A DNA stretch of 37,884 nucleotides, taken from contig CAYFGP010000059.1 of the NCBI GenBank assembly GCA_964342385.1, positions 1 to 37,884 of the forward strand, read 5' to 3'. Made by a program: the position numbers and the translations under genes. Shown piece by piece: positions 13,579 through 22,001 of the stretch. The notes beneath the pieces are model-generated. The model had not been told where the DNA came from and did not search any database. It worked only from the letters and a program-made list of their open reading frames with translations. How positions within the stretch are numbered: the first letter of the stretch is position 1; each line of letters opens with the position of its first letter. Origin of the DNA: Oceanospirillum sp964342385. Its GTDB lineage: Bacteria > Pseudomonadota > Gammaproteobacteria > Pseudomonadales > Halomonadaceae.

Positions 13579-14427
13579 ATGATCATTCAGACGACAACAG
13601 CCAGTCAATGCTTCACTATCCGTCAGATATGGCGAGGGATGACCTTTAGCCTATGTCTACTGTTTAGCTTAAGCCTTTTATCCCCGATTAGTCAGGCCAA
13701 TGAGCTGATTAGCGGCGTCGTGATGCCAAAGCAGCAGGCTAAACTGACCTTTGAAAGTAACGGTGTCCTCACTCAGCGGGTGAAGCTGGGTCAAAAGGTG
13801 TATCAGGGCGATGTGCTGGCCCAGCTGGATAGCCGTAAGGAAAAAGCAGCCCTGGCCAAAGCCCAAGCGGACCTGGAAATAGCCCGTACGGAAATGAAAA
13901 AGGCAAAACGGGATCTGAACAATATGCGCCGTCTACACCGAACAAAATCGGTTTCCGATAACGATCTGTTTGATGCCCAGTTCGCTCTGAGCAGTAGCCG
14001 GGCCGGTATAGAAAGAGCCCAGGCGTTACTGGATAGCGCTCATATCAATCTGGAATTAAAAACCCTACGCGCGCCCTTCACCGGTGTCGTGACCGACACC
14101 AAACTACAAGCCGGTGAATATATTGAAGCAGGTGATGAAACCCTGACCCTGTCCAATATCGATCAGTTACAACTGAGCGTGGATATCTCTCTGGAGATGT
14201 CCCGTGGATTGACGGAAAGTACAGAAACGATTATTCACGACAATGGTCAGGACGTCGGTATTATCCGAGTGGATACCATTCTACCGGTACTGGACCCTGC
14301 CAGTGGCTTACGTCGGGTCATCTGGCAGGTTACACCATTACGCTCCCAAGATGTTCTGGCGGGGCGTTATGTACAGCTGAGGGCCTGGGCGATTAAACCA
14401 CTGCCAAAAGAGACATCGAAGGAATAA
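13579..14427 (+). CDS. RND/HlyD-type periplasmic adaptor (membrane fusion) protein
   Basis: The product is 282 residues. A signal peptide ends near SQA-N (about residue 40). An internal Met21 would give a more typical 20-residue signal peptide, so the start is uncertain, but the ATG at 13579 has AGAGAT at proper distance. The mature part has the barrel-sandwich halves (ESNGVLTQRVKLGQKVYQGD and APFTGVVTDTKLQAGEYIEA) flanking an alpha-hairpin, then a beta-barrel. That is the standard order of AcrA/HlyD-type adaptors, but shorter than the usual ~370 residues. No inner-membrane pump gene follows. It starts 19 bases after the M50 gene and belongs to the same transcript. It probably works with the two preceding HlyD-containing proteins rather than a classical efflux pump. 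Confidence 0.85.
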   Translation: MIIQTTTASQCFTIRQIWRGMTFSLCLLFSLSLLSPISQANELISGVVMPKQQAKLTFESNGVLTQRVKLGQKVYQGDVLAQLDSRKEKAALAKAQADLEIARTEMKKAKRDLNNMRRLHRTKSVSDNDLFDAQFALSSSRAGIERAQALLDSAHINLELKTLRAPFTGVVTDTKLQAGEYIEAGDETLTLSNIDQLQLSVDISLEMSRGLTESTETIIHDNGQDVGIIRVDTILPVLDPASGLRRVIWQVTPLRSQDVLAGRYVQLRAWAIKPLPKETSKE

Positions 14428-14477
14428 TCGTCCATAAACGTCTAGATCTCTTCAAGGTTTAAAAGATCCGGAGTATT

Positions 14478-14512
14478 AAAAAGGGTATCAATCCAAAGAT
14501 TGATGCCCTTTT
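14478..14512. terminator. Bidirectional terminator between the cassette and clpB
   Basis: AAAAGGGTATCAA and TTGATGCCCTTTT form a 13-bp stem with one G-U pair and an 8-base loop, with A/T tracts on both sides. It sits between the convergent adaptor gene and clpB and can serve both. Confidence 0.85.
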
Positions 14513-14557
14513 CTCTCAAGCTAATTGCTCTATCTCGCTCACAGATCCATTCAATCC

Positions 14558-17131
14558 CTAAGCAAACACCAGCTCGCCGTCTTTATGCTGTACCTGAATG
14601 GTATGGCCTGGGCTGAACTTACCAGCCAGAATTTCCTGAGCCAGTGGATTTTCAATCCAGCGCTGCATAGCACGCTTCAATGGACGGGCACCGTAAACCG
14701 GATCAAAGCCAACTTCAACCAACTGCTCCAGGGCTTCGTCAGTGAAATTCAGTTTCAGTTCACGCTCTTCCAGACGCTGCTGTAAACGCTCCAGCTGAAT
14801 ACGAGCAATGCCTTTCACTGCCGCACGACCCAGACTGTGGAATACCACCACTTCATCGATACGGTTAACCAGTTCAGGACGGAAGTGACTGGCTACAACA
14901 TCCATCACCTGAGCCTTCATCACATCGTATTCTTCGTCTTTACCACCATGGGACTGAATGACATCAGAGCCCAGGTTTGAGGTCATCACAATGACGGTAT
15001 TTCTGAAGTCTACGGTACGGCCCTGACCATCGGTCAGGCGGCCATCTTCCAGCACCTGCAGTAGGATGTTAAATACATCTGGATGCGCTTTTTCCACCTC
15101 ATCTAACAACACCACAGAGTAAGGACGGCGACGGACGGTTTCGGTCAGATAACCACCCTCTTCGTAACCAACATAACCCGGAGGTGCACCGATCAGACGC
15201 GCGACAGAGTGTTTCTCCATAAACTCCGACATATCGATACGCACCATGGCTTCTTCGGTATCAAACAGGAACTTAGCCAACGCTTTACACAGCTCAGTTT
15301 TACCGACACCGGTTGGGCCTAAGAACAAGAAAGAACCATTGGGACGATTCGGATCTGCCAGACCCGCACGGGAACGACGCACCGCATTAGATACTGCAGA
15401 CACGGCTTCTTGCTGACCAATCACCCGTTGGTGAAGACCTTCTTCCATCTTAAGCAGTTTTTCCCGCTCAGATTCCAGCATCTTGCTGACGGGAATACCG
15501 GTCCACTTGGAGACTACTTCTGCAATCTCTTCATCGGTAACCTTATTACGCAGCAGCTGGCTCTCTTGCTGCTCTTCCAGAGCCGCCATCTCCATACTGC
15601 GTTCCAGGTCAGGAATAATGCCGTATTGAATCTCCGACATCTTGGCCAGATCACCTTCACGACGCGCCGCATCCAGATCCAAACGTGCCTGCTCCAGCTC
15701 ACTCTTCAGCTGCTGTGTACCCTGCACGGCGGATTTTTCACTCTTCCAAATTTCATCCAGATCAGCGTATTCCCGTTCCAACTTGCTGATCACACCTTCC
15801 AGATGCTTCAGCCGTTTGCGAGCACCATCGTCATTCTCTTTCTTCAATGCTTCACGTTCGATCTTCAACTGGATTAAACGACGGTCCAGTTTATCCATCT
15901 CCTCCGGCTTGGAATCCATCTCCATACGGATACGGGAGCCGGCTTCATCGATCAGATCAATGGCCTTATCTGGCAGCTGACGATCGGTGATATAACGTTG
16001 CGACAGCTTAGCTGCAGCAATCAGAGCACCATCACTGATATCGACACCGTGGTGCAGTTCGTAACGCTCCTTCAGTCCACGCAGAATAGCAATGGTATCT
16101 TCTTCGTTAGGCTCATCCACCTGCACCTTCTGGAAACGACGCTCCAGAGCGGCATCTTTTTCGATGTACTGACGGTATTCGTCCAGTGTAGTAGCACCGA
16201 CACAATGCAACTCACCACGAGCCAGGGCGGGTTTTAACATATTACCCGCATCCATCGCACCGTCGCCTTTACCGGCACCGACCATGGTGTGCAGCTCATC
16301 AATAAACAGAATAATCTGACCTTCCTGCTTGGCCAGCTCATTCAGTACCGCCTTCAAACGCTCTTCAAACTCACCGCGATATTTAGCACCGGCGATCAGC
16401 GCGCCCATATCCAGCGATAACACCTGCTTATTTTTCAGGCCTTCCGGCACTTCACCATTGATAATACGTTGAGCTAAGCCTTCAACGATGGCGGTTTTAC
16501 CCACACCGGGTTCGCCGATTAAAACGGGGTTATTTTTGGTACGACGCTGCAGTACCTGAATGGTACGGCGAATTTCATCGTCACGACCGATCACTGGGTC
16601 CAATTTCCCATCCAGCGCACGCTGGGTGAGATCCACTGTAAAGCGATCCAGCGATTGACGTAGCTCTTCCGCATTAGGATCATCCACGCTTTGTCCTCCC
16701 CGTACCTGATCAATCGACTTCATCAAGCTTTCTTGACTTAAACCACAATTACGCAGCACTTTACCCGTATCACCAGAGTCAGCAACCGCAGCCAGTAGTA
16801 CCAGTTCACTGGAAATATATTGATCTTTGCGCTTTTGCGACTCTTTATCTGCCAGATTTAAGATACGTCCCATCTCCGGCGACATCATCACCTGGCCATC
16901 ACTGTTATTAATAACCGGCAAAGCTTCCAGCTGCTCGCGCAGCTCATTACGTAGTTTGGTGTAATCACCACCAGCCTGAACAATCAGCGGGCGCACGGCA
17001 CCATCTCGCTGTTCAACCATCGCCAGTACTAAATGCACTGGATGCAGCATATTGTGATCACGGCCTACTGCCATTGACTGGGCATCAGCTAAAGCCTGCT
17101 GCAGCTTTCCGGTTAAACGATCCACACGCAT
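14558..17131 (-). CDS. clpB: ATP-dependent protein disaggregase ClpB
   Basis: This 857-residue Hsp100 chaperone has the same length as E. coli ClpB. It pulls polypeptides out of aggregates with DnaK. The N-terminal Clp_N domain is followed by NBD1 with Walker A GEPGVGKT and Walker B ILFIDELHT, the M-domain coiled coil (about 400-530) and NBD2 with GPTGVGKTE. The start at MRVDRLTGK has GAGGAA upstream, and the longer in-frame extension to 17248 lacks support. A heat-shock-type promoter lies at 17237-17264. It follows pgeF and rluD in the usual order but has its own promoter. Confidence 0.97.
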   Translation of the reverse strand: MRVDRLTGKLQQALADAQSMAVGRDHNMLHPVHLVLAMVEQRDGAVRPLIVQAGGDYTKLRNELREQLEALPVINNSDGQVMMSPEMGRILNLADKESQKRKDQYISSELVLLAAVADSGDTGKVLRNCGLSQESLMKSIDQVRGGQSVDDPNAEELRQSLDRFTVDLTQRALDGKLDPVIGRDDEIRRTIQVLQRRTKNNPVLIGEPGVGKTAIVEGLAQRIINGEVPEGLKNKQVLSLDMGALIAGAKYRGEFEERLKAVLNELAKQEGQIILFIDELHTMVGAGKGDGAMDAGNMLKPALARGELHCVGATTLDEYRQYIEKDAALERRFQKVQVDEPNEEDTIAILRGLKERYELHHGVDISDGALIAAAKLSQRYITDRQLPDKAIDLIDEAGSRIRMEMDSKPEEMDKLDRRLIQLKIEREALKKENDDGARKRLKHLEGVISKLEREYADLDEIWKSEKSAVQGTQQLKSELEQARLDLDAARREGDLAKMSEIQYGIIPDLERSMEMAALEEQQESQLLRNKVTDEEIAEVVSKWTGIPVSKMLESEREKLLKMEEGLHQRVIGQQEAVSAVSNAVRRSRAGLADPNRPNGSFLFLGPTGVGKTELCKALAKFLFDTEEAMVRIDMSEFMEKHSVARLIGAPPGYVGYEEGGYLTETVRRRPYSVVLLDEVEKAHPDVFNILLQVLEDGRLTDGQGRTVDFRNTVIVMTSNLGSDVIQSHGGKDEEYDVMKAQVMDVVASHFRPELVNRIDEVVVFHSLGRAAVKGIARIQLERLQQRLEERELKLNFTDEALEQLVEVGFDPVYGARPLKRAMQRWIENPLAQEILAGKFSPGHTIQVQHKDGELVFA

Positions 17132-17236
17132 ACTTAAATTCCTCACGTAATCTGTGTGCGAGACCCGGCAAGAAGCCTTTAAAGTGCTCTTCCAGGTAGG
17201 CTCAACAGATAAATAGCTTTCGTTTCTTACCAAGAA

Positions 17237-17264
17237 AGATAGGGACACTTAGGACAAGTTCAAG
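17237..17264 (-). promoter_or_regulatory. Heat-shock (sigma-32) promoter of clpB
   Basis: On the minus strand CTTGAA (17259-17264) is followed after 14 bases by CCCTATCT (17237-17244), close to the sigma-32 consensus CTTGAA-N13-15-CCCCATNT. It lies about 105 bases upstream of the clpB start, where heat-shock control is expected for this gene. Confidence 0.7.
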
Positions 17265-17424
17265 AGGAAGCCCATAGATAAAACCCTAAGCCTATGATCT
17301 ATATCAGAACTTTTTTCGGATAGGGCCGCTTGTACAGTGTCCACATAGGAACAATAGAGTTAAAGCAAGATATTGACTCTACGACTAAGGCCTTAGAGCC
17401 AATAATAGAGGGATGGACAAGGAG

Positions 17425-18168
17425 CTACTGCGCCAGCCAGATCACACTGGCCATACGACCGGTGATGCCATCACGGCGATAGGAGTAGAAACGGTTCCGC
17501 TCAGCATAGGTACAGAAACCGCCACCATAAACCTGTTCGACACCGCACAAATTGAGGCGTAAGCGTGCCAGGTGGTAAAGATCCGCCATATAGTGTTTTA
17601 AGCGGAAAGGGCTGGGTTCAAAGCATTGGAAGGCCTGAGCATCACTCGCAATAAAACGCTCACGCACCTCTTCGCCCACTTCAAAATGCTTGCTGCTGAT
17701 GGCAGGCCCCAACCAGACCATCACCTTCTCTGGCGGTAAGCCTAAACGGGACAGGGTTTGTTCCAGCACCCCATCGGCCAGTCCACGCCAACCGGCATGG
17801 GCTACGGCGACTCTATCGCCATCAGTGGAACAGAAAAACACCGGTAAACAGTCCGCCGTCATCACCACACAGGCGTAATCAGAACTGAACGCCACAGATG
17901 CATCCGCTTCCATACCCGGCTTATATTCGTCAGCCACGATCGTGCTATGGGTTTGATTCAACCAGAGCAGTGGATGTGCTTCACCAACAAAGTGCTGCAG
18001 GTCTTCACGGGCCATCGCCACATGGGGTGAGCTATCCCCCACATGTTCCGCCATATTGAAATGCTCATAAGGTTTAGGGTTACCGCCCCGTTCACGGGAG
18101 GTAACCAGTGCCTTTACATTTCTCGGCGCAGGCCAATGAGGTGATATAAAAGCGAATGCGTTGCGCAT
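17425..18168 (-). CDS. pgeF: Peptidoglycan editing factor PgeF (YfiH, laccase-domain family)
   Basis: This 247-residue protein of the Cu-oxidase_4/YfiH family is reported to remove L-Ser wrongly built into peptidoglycan precursors. The family's Cys/His site is visible as TADCLPVFF and AVAHAGWRGLADGVLE, and the C-terminal HYMADLYHLARLRL region is typical. The ATG overlaps the rluD stop (TAATG), indicating translational coupling, in the same order as E. coli rluD-yfiH-clpB. Confidence 0.93.
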   Translation of the reverse strand: MRNAFAFISPHWPAPRNVKALVTSRERGGNPKPYEHFNMAEHVGDSSPHVAMAREDLQHFVGEAHPLLWLNQTHSTIVADEYKPGMEADASVAFSSDYACVVMTADCLPVFFCSTDGDRVAVAHAGWRGLADGVLEQTLSRLGLPPEKVMVWLGPAISSKHFEVGEEVRERFIASDAQAFQCFEPSPFRLKHYMADLYHLARLRLNLCGVEQVYGGGFCTYAERNRFYSYRRDGITGRMASVIWLAQ

Positions 18169-19121
18169 TAGTGATCTCTATCCTGGGCTAATTCTTCCAA
18201 TAGCTGCTGCATATCTTCCGGCAGATCCACTTCCCATTCCATCATATCGCCTGTAGCAGGGTGCCACAGTTCAAGACGTTTGGCGTGCAGGGCCTGACGA
18301 CCAAAACCACGCAGGGCTTCTTTCAGTTCAGGGCTACAACCCGCAGGCAGCTTCATACGGCCACTATAAACGGGATCACCCACCAGAGGGTAGCTGATAT
18401 GCGACATATGGACACGAATCTGGTGCGTACGCCCGGTTTCCAGTTTACAGCGGATATGGGTATGACCACGGAAACGATTCAGTACACGATAATGCGTTAC
18501 TGCAGGCTTGCCACTATCGGTCACTGCCATGCGCTTACGATCCTTATGGTGACGACCAATTGGGGCATCCACCTGACCACCACCGGTCATGACACCGATC
18601 GCTACCGCTTCATATTCACGGCCCATGCTACGATCTTGTAACTGCTCAACCAGTGCATTCTGCGCCATCAGATTTTTGGCGACGACCATCAGACCCGTGG
18701 TGTCTTTATCCAGACGATGCACAATACCCGCACGCGGCAGGTGTGCCATCTCTGGGCAATGGTGCAATAGGGCATTCAGCAGAGTACCATTCTGATGACC
18801 CGCCGCCGGATGAACCACTAAGCCCGCCGGTTTGTTGATCACCAGAATATCGTCATCTTCGTAGATGATATCCAGCGCGATATCCTGCGCCTGCCACTCT
18901 TCATTATCTTCAACCGTTGCTTCTACGGTCAGGGTTTCACCACCGTTCAGCTTTTCCTTCGGCTTGCGTACCTGGCCGTTTACAGTCAGCACGCCTTCTT
19001 TAATCCAGCTTTGCAAACGGGAACGGGAGTAATCAGGAAACAGCTCAGCCGCAATCTGGTCAAAACGGGAGCCACCCAGTTCAAAAGGAACGTCTGCTTG
19101 CAGGGAAATGGATTCAGCCAT
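18168..19121 (-). CDS. rluD: 23S rRNA pseudouridine synthase RluD
   Basis: This 317-residue enzyme makes pseudouridines in helix 69 of 23S rRNA (positions 1911, 1915 and 1917 in E. coli). An N-terminal S4 RNA-binding domain (SRSRLQSWIKEGVLTVNGQ) is followed by the catalytic RluA-type domain with the active-site Asp in HRLDKDTTGL. RTHQIRVHMSHISYPLVGD is also seen. No clear Shine-Dalgarno sequence precedes the ATG. It is divergent from bamD across 208 bp, as in E. coli and Pseudomonas. Confidence 0.95.
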   Translation of the reverse strand: MAESISLQADVPFELGGSRFDQIAAELFPDYSRSRLQSWIKEGVLTVNGQVRKPKEKLNGGETLTVEATVEDNEEWQAQDIALDIIYEDDDILVINKPAGLVVHPAAGHQNGTLLNALLHHCPEMAHLPRAGIVHRLDKDTTGLMVVAKNLMAQNALVEQLQDRSMGREYEAVAIGVMTGGGQVDAPIGRHHKDRKRMAVTDSGKPAVTHYRVLNRFRGHTHIRCKLETGRTHQIRVHMSHISYPLVGDPVYSGRMKLPAGCSPELKEALRGFGRQALHAKRLELWHPATGDMMEWEVDLPEDMQQLLEELAQDRDH

Positions 19122-19274
19122 GGAGGATATCAGTCCGGAAATGATGGTTGTGTCAGAAAAAAGCGAATATTAGTTAGTGTACAGGCAACTCTTAAGTCAT
19201 TTTATGTCTAATACTGTCCCAAAAGGGAATTAAATAATCAGCACGAATCCGGTCACGTATTTAATAACGGCCTG

Positions 19275-19283
19275 TGCTATAGT
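19275..19283 (+). promoter_or_regulatory. Extended -10 promoter of bamD
   Basis: TGCTATAGT fits the extended -10 pattern TGnTATAAT, and no good -35 is visible. Transcription would start near 19290, which agrees with translation from the ATG at 19330 rather than an upstream TTG at 19306. Confidence 0.4.
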
Positions 19284-19329
19284 CGTCTGTCCGGTAATTC
19301 TACCATTGAAAACAGTTTTTTTGGTGATT

Positions 19330-20217
19330 ATGCGTAACTTAGTCCACCGTCTATCCTTTTTCTCACAACCCAAGCATACCCTGCGTCGGAGTATGGGCGT
19401 TTTTTGTCTGGCCGGAGCCGGCCTGCTAGCGGGTTGTGCATCGACTGATAATACGAACAAAGATCTGTCTAAAGCAGAACGTACTCTGTATCTGGAAGCT
19501 CAGAGCACATTAAACAGTGATAACTATATCCGTAGTATTGAACTGCTCCAGGCTCTGGAAACCAAGTACCCGTTGGGACGCTTCTCTGAACAGGCTCTGC
19601 TGGAGCAGATTTATGCTCAATACAAAAGCCAGGATTATGAGTTGGCCCGTGCCACTGCGGACCGCTTTATCCGTCTCCATCCACGCCATCCACAAGTAGA
19701 CTATGCCTATTACCTGCGCGGTCTGTCAGCCTATATGGCAGGACGTTATATGCTGGAAGGTATGGAACTGGTTGATATTTCAGAGCGTGATCTCGGTGCC
19801 ACTCGCGATGCCTTTAATGACTTCAACCAGCTGATTCGACGCTTCCCAGACAGCCGTTATGTCACAGATGCCCGCCAGCGTATGCTGTTTATTCGCAACG
19901 TCCTGGCTCGTCATGAGATCTTTATCGCCCAATTCTATATTCGCAAAGGCGGTTATCTGGCGGCGGTTAATCGCAGCCGTTATGCCCTGGAAAACTACCC
20001 AACCTCACCAGTCACCGCCGACGCACTCGCTACACTGACAGAAGCGTATCTGCATCTGGGTATGGAAGATCTGGCTCGGGACTCTCTGAAGTTACTGCGC
20101 ACCCAATATCCGGATCATCCTCAGTTGAATGATGAAGGTGAACTGCGCTTAATTAAAACAGTGGGTGAAAAATCTAAGGCACCTTGGGAAGCGTTGATTC
20201 CCGATGTTTTCAGTTAA
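19330..20217 (+). CDS. bamD: Outer membrane assembly lipoprotein BamD
   Basis: This 295-residue essential lipoprotein belongs to the BAM complex that folds outer-membrane beta-barrels. The N-terminal signal ends in the lipobox LLAGC, with Cys36 as the lipidation site. The mature part is built of TPR-like helices, seen in YLEAQSTLNSDNYIRSIELL, FSEQALLEQIYAQYKSQDYE and HPQVDYAYYLRG. The ATG at 19330 is chosen over an upstream in-frame TTG. It is divergent from rluD, the conserved arrangement. Confidence 0.95.
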   Translation: MRNLVHRLSFFSQPKHTLRRSMGVFCLAGAGLLAGCASTDNTNKDLSKAERTLYLEAQSTLNSDNYIRSIELLQALETKYPLGRFSEQALLEQIYAQYKSQDYELARATADRFIRLHPRHPQVDYAYYLRGLSAYMAGRYMLEGMELVDISERDLGATRDAFNDFNQLIRRFPDSRYVTDARQRMLFIRNVLARHEIFIAQFYIRKGGYLAAVNRSRYALENYPTSPVTADALATLTEAYLHLGMEDLARDSLKLLRTQYPDHPQLNDEGELRLIKTVGEKSKAPWEALIPDVFS

Positions 20218-20296
20218 ACATGGACCGATTTGATTAAGAACAGTTGCATTTAGCTCAGCGCTTTAGTTAAGGACGCCAATTAAGAAAACGGTATCA

Positions 20297-20357
20297 AGAC
20301 CGCACAACGCAATACTGACCACCTGTTTCAGGAACGCAGGATAGTGTCATGCGGTCT
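20297..20357. other. Inverted repeat in the bamD - PP0621 gap
   Basis: The 244-bp gap 20218-20461 holds AGACCGCA (20297-20304) and TGCGGTCT (20350-20357), an exact 8-bp inverted repeat enclosing a small CCTG-TTT-CAGG hairpin. It could be a structured leader or small RNA. No tRNA-like fold, U-tract or ORF supports a firmer call. Confidence 0.2.
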
Positions 20358-20461
20358 GAGTCTTCATAAGCGATCTGTTTGGCACTCTGTTCTTAGTATC
20401 AATATTTAAGACAGCGGTCCAACATCAGAACCCCAGACAAGCGGACGAAAGGGAAGCGTAT

Positions 20462-20725
20462 ATGGGATTTATTATTTTTCGACTGATCATCTTTGTTGCT
20501 CTGGTATGGGTGGGTATACGCCTACTCAAAGCGTATAACCGGAAAAAACTTGAATACCAGCAGCAACACGCGGAAGACAAGAAAGAGCAATCGGAGCAGA
20601 TGGTACAGTGCCGTTTCTGCAACCTGCATCTACCGCAGAAAGATGCCGTTAAACATGAGCATCTGTGGTTTTGCTGTCACGAGCATAGACAGCACTTTCT
20701 GGATAATGGACCGGAGCAGAAGTAA
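20462..20725 (+). CDS. PP0621-family small membrane protein with Cys/His motif
   Basis: The 87-residue product has one N-terminal membrane segment (GFIIFRLIIFVALVWVGIRL), a charged linker and a C-terminal zinc-binding-like pattern MVQCRFCNLHLPQ...FCCHEH. This matches the uncharacterised PP0621 family that lies next to bamD in Pseudomonas. GGAAG precedes the ATG. In Pseudomonas the sensor/regulator pair pilS-pilR follows in this area, but here the convergent thiO follows directly. Its function is unknown. Confidence 0.85.
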   Translation: MGFIIFRLIIFVALVWVGIRLLKAYNRKKLEYQQQHAEDKKEQSEQMVQCRFCNLHLPQKDAVKHEHLWFCCHEHRQHFLDNGPEQK

Positions 20726-20770
20726 GCGGTTCAATTCTGGTGCACATCCAGCAAAGCCCTATCCTATTAA

Positions 20771-20800
20771 TGAAAAAAGCAGCCTGAGCTGCTTTTTTCA
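20771..20800. terminator. Bidirectional terminator between PP0621 and thiO
   Basis: TGAAAAAAGCAGC, a CTGA loop and GCTGCTTTTTTCA form a perfect 13-bp stem with A/T tracts on both sides, between two convergent genes. Confidence 0.9.
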
Positions 20801-20844
20801 TTTTCTGTTACCTGTGAATCAAACGGCACCATCAAAGCACACAA

Positions 20845-21966
20845 TCAGATCATTACACCTTCATCAGCCTCTTGCAGACGCTTAGCCGGTAGATAAGGTT
20901 CAGGATCAATAATCGGTTCTTCACCCAAGAGCTGATTACACAGCAGTTGGGTCGCCGCAGGCGCCAACACCAGACCATTGCGGAAGTGACCAGCATTGAT
21001 ATAGAGCTTTTTCAGACCAGGTACTTCGCCAATAAATGGCACGCCATCGGGAGAACCTGGACGCAAGCCACACCAGTGATGTTCAACCTCAAGGTCTTTT
21101 AGTGCAGGTAAAATAGACTCAGCCGAGGCCATCAGATCCGCTTTCGCTTCTTCTGTGGTTTGCTTATCAAAACCGACATACTCCAGAGTAGAGCCGACCA
21201 GAATACGGCCATCATTACGGGGAATCACATAACGACCATCCAACATCACCACACGATTCACTAATCCTGGCTCTGCTTTATACACTAACATCTGACCACG
21301 CACCGGCTGTACCGGTAGATCAGGCAAGATGCCCTTCAGCACCTGCCCACTCCAGGCACCAGAGGTCACGATCACTTTACCAGCACTCAATACTGAGTTC
21401 GAAGTCTCGACACCAATAGCATGGCCATCCATTTCCCGGATGCCTTTAACTTCAACCCCTTCCAGAATACGTACATTGTCACGCAACTCCAGACTATGTT
21501 TTAGCGCCTGGCCCAAACGTGGGTTACGAATACTACCCACTTCAGGCATCCAGATCGCCTGCTCTTTATCAGGCACAATATTGGCTTCAGTCTGATAGAT
21601 AAAATCTTTATTTACTCGAGTCAGTGGACGCTGATGTTTTTCCGCCCAGGCGAGAGCATCCTCCTCATCAGCGACCCGTAGCATCAACAGTCCACCAGGA
21701 CGAAACTCAGGATCAATGCCGGTTTCTTCCAATAACTCTTGGGCCAATTTGGGATAAAACCCCTGAGACCAACTGGCCAGAGCCGTGATCTCCGAACGAT
21801 AACGCCAAGGGTATAGCGGAGAGACAATACCACCTCCTGCCCAGGAAGATTCACGACACAACTCATTTTTATCCACGATAGTGACATCCGCACCACTATC
21901 AGACAGGGTGCGCGCCATCATCATGCCGATCACGCCCCCACCTACAATCAGAAAATCATTCAACAA
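20845..21966 (-). CDS. thiO: Glycine oxidase ThiO (FAD-dependent)
   Basis: This 373-residue D-amino-acid-oxidase-type flavoprotein oxidises glycine to the imine used for the thiazole of thiamin. The FAD-binding dinucleotide fold is at the N-terminus (FLIVGGGVIGMMMARTLSDS...TIVDK). GLRPGSPDGVPFIGEVPG and GHFRNGLVLAPA near the end are typical. No in-frame ATG exists at the start. Translation appears to begin at TTG (21964-21966) with AGGAT four bases upstream. It is last in the pilin transcript, 35 bp after the pilV-like gene, matching the thiO-fimT/fimU adjacency in Pseudomonas. Confidence 0.9.
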   Translation of the reverse strand: MLNDFLIVGGGVIGMMMARTLSDSGADVTIVDKNELCRESSWAGGGIVSPLYPWRYRSEITALASWSQGFYPKLAQELLEETGIDPEFRPGGLLMLRVADEEDALAWAEKHQRPLTRVNKDFIYQTEANIVPDKEQAIWMPEVGSIRNPRLGQALKHSLELRDNVRILEGVEVKGIREMDGHAIGVETSNSVLSAGKVIVTSGAWSGQVLKGILPDLPVQPVRGQMLVYKAEPGLVNRVVMLDGRYVIPRNDGRILVGSTLEYVGFDKQTTEEAKADLMASAESILPALKDLEVEHHWCGLRPGSPDGVPFIGEVPGLKKLYINAGHFRNGLVLAPAATQLLCNQLLGEEPIIDPEPYLPAKRLQEADEGVMI

Positions 21967-22001
21967 CTCTATCCTCTACATTTCCAGGGCCATCGTTCAG
22001 A

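Noticed and set aside
17265..17424. Search for a small gene between pgeF and clpB
   Set aside because: The 160 bp hold only the upstream part of the clpB promoter region. No ORF or strong hairpin was seen.
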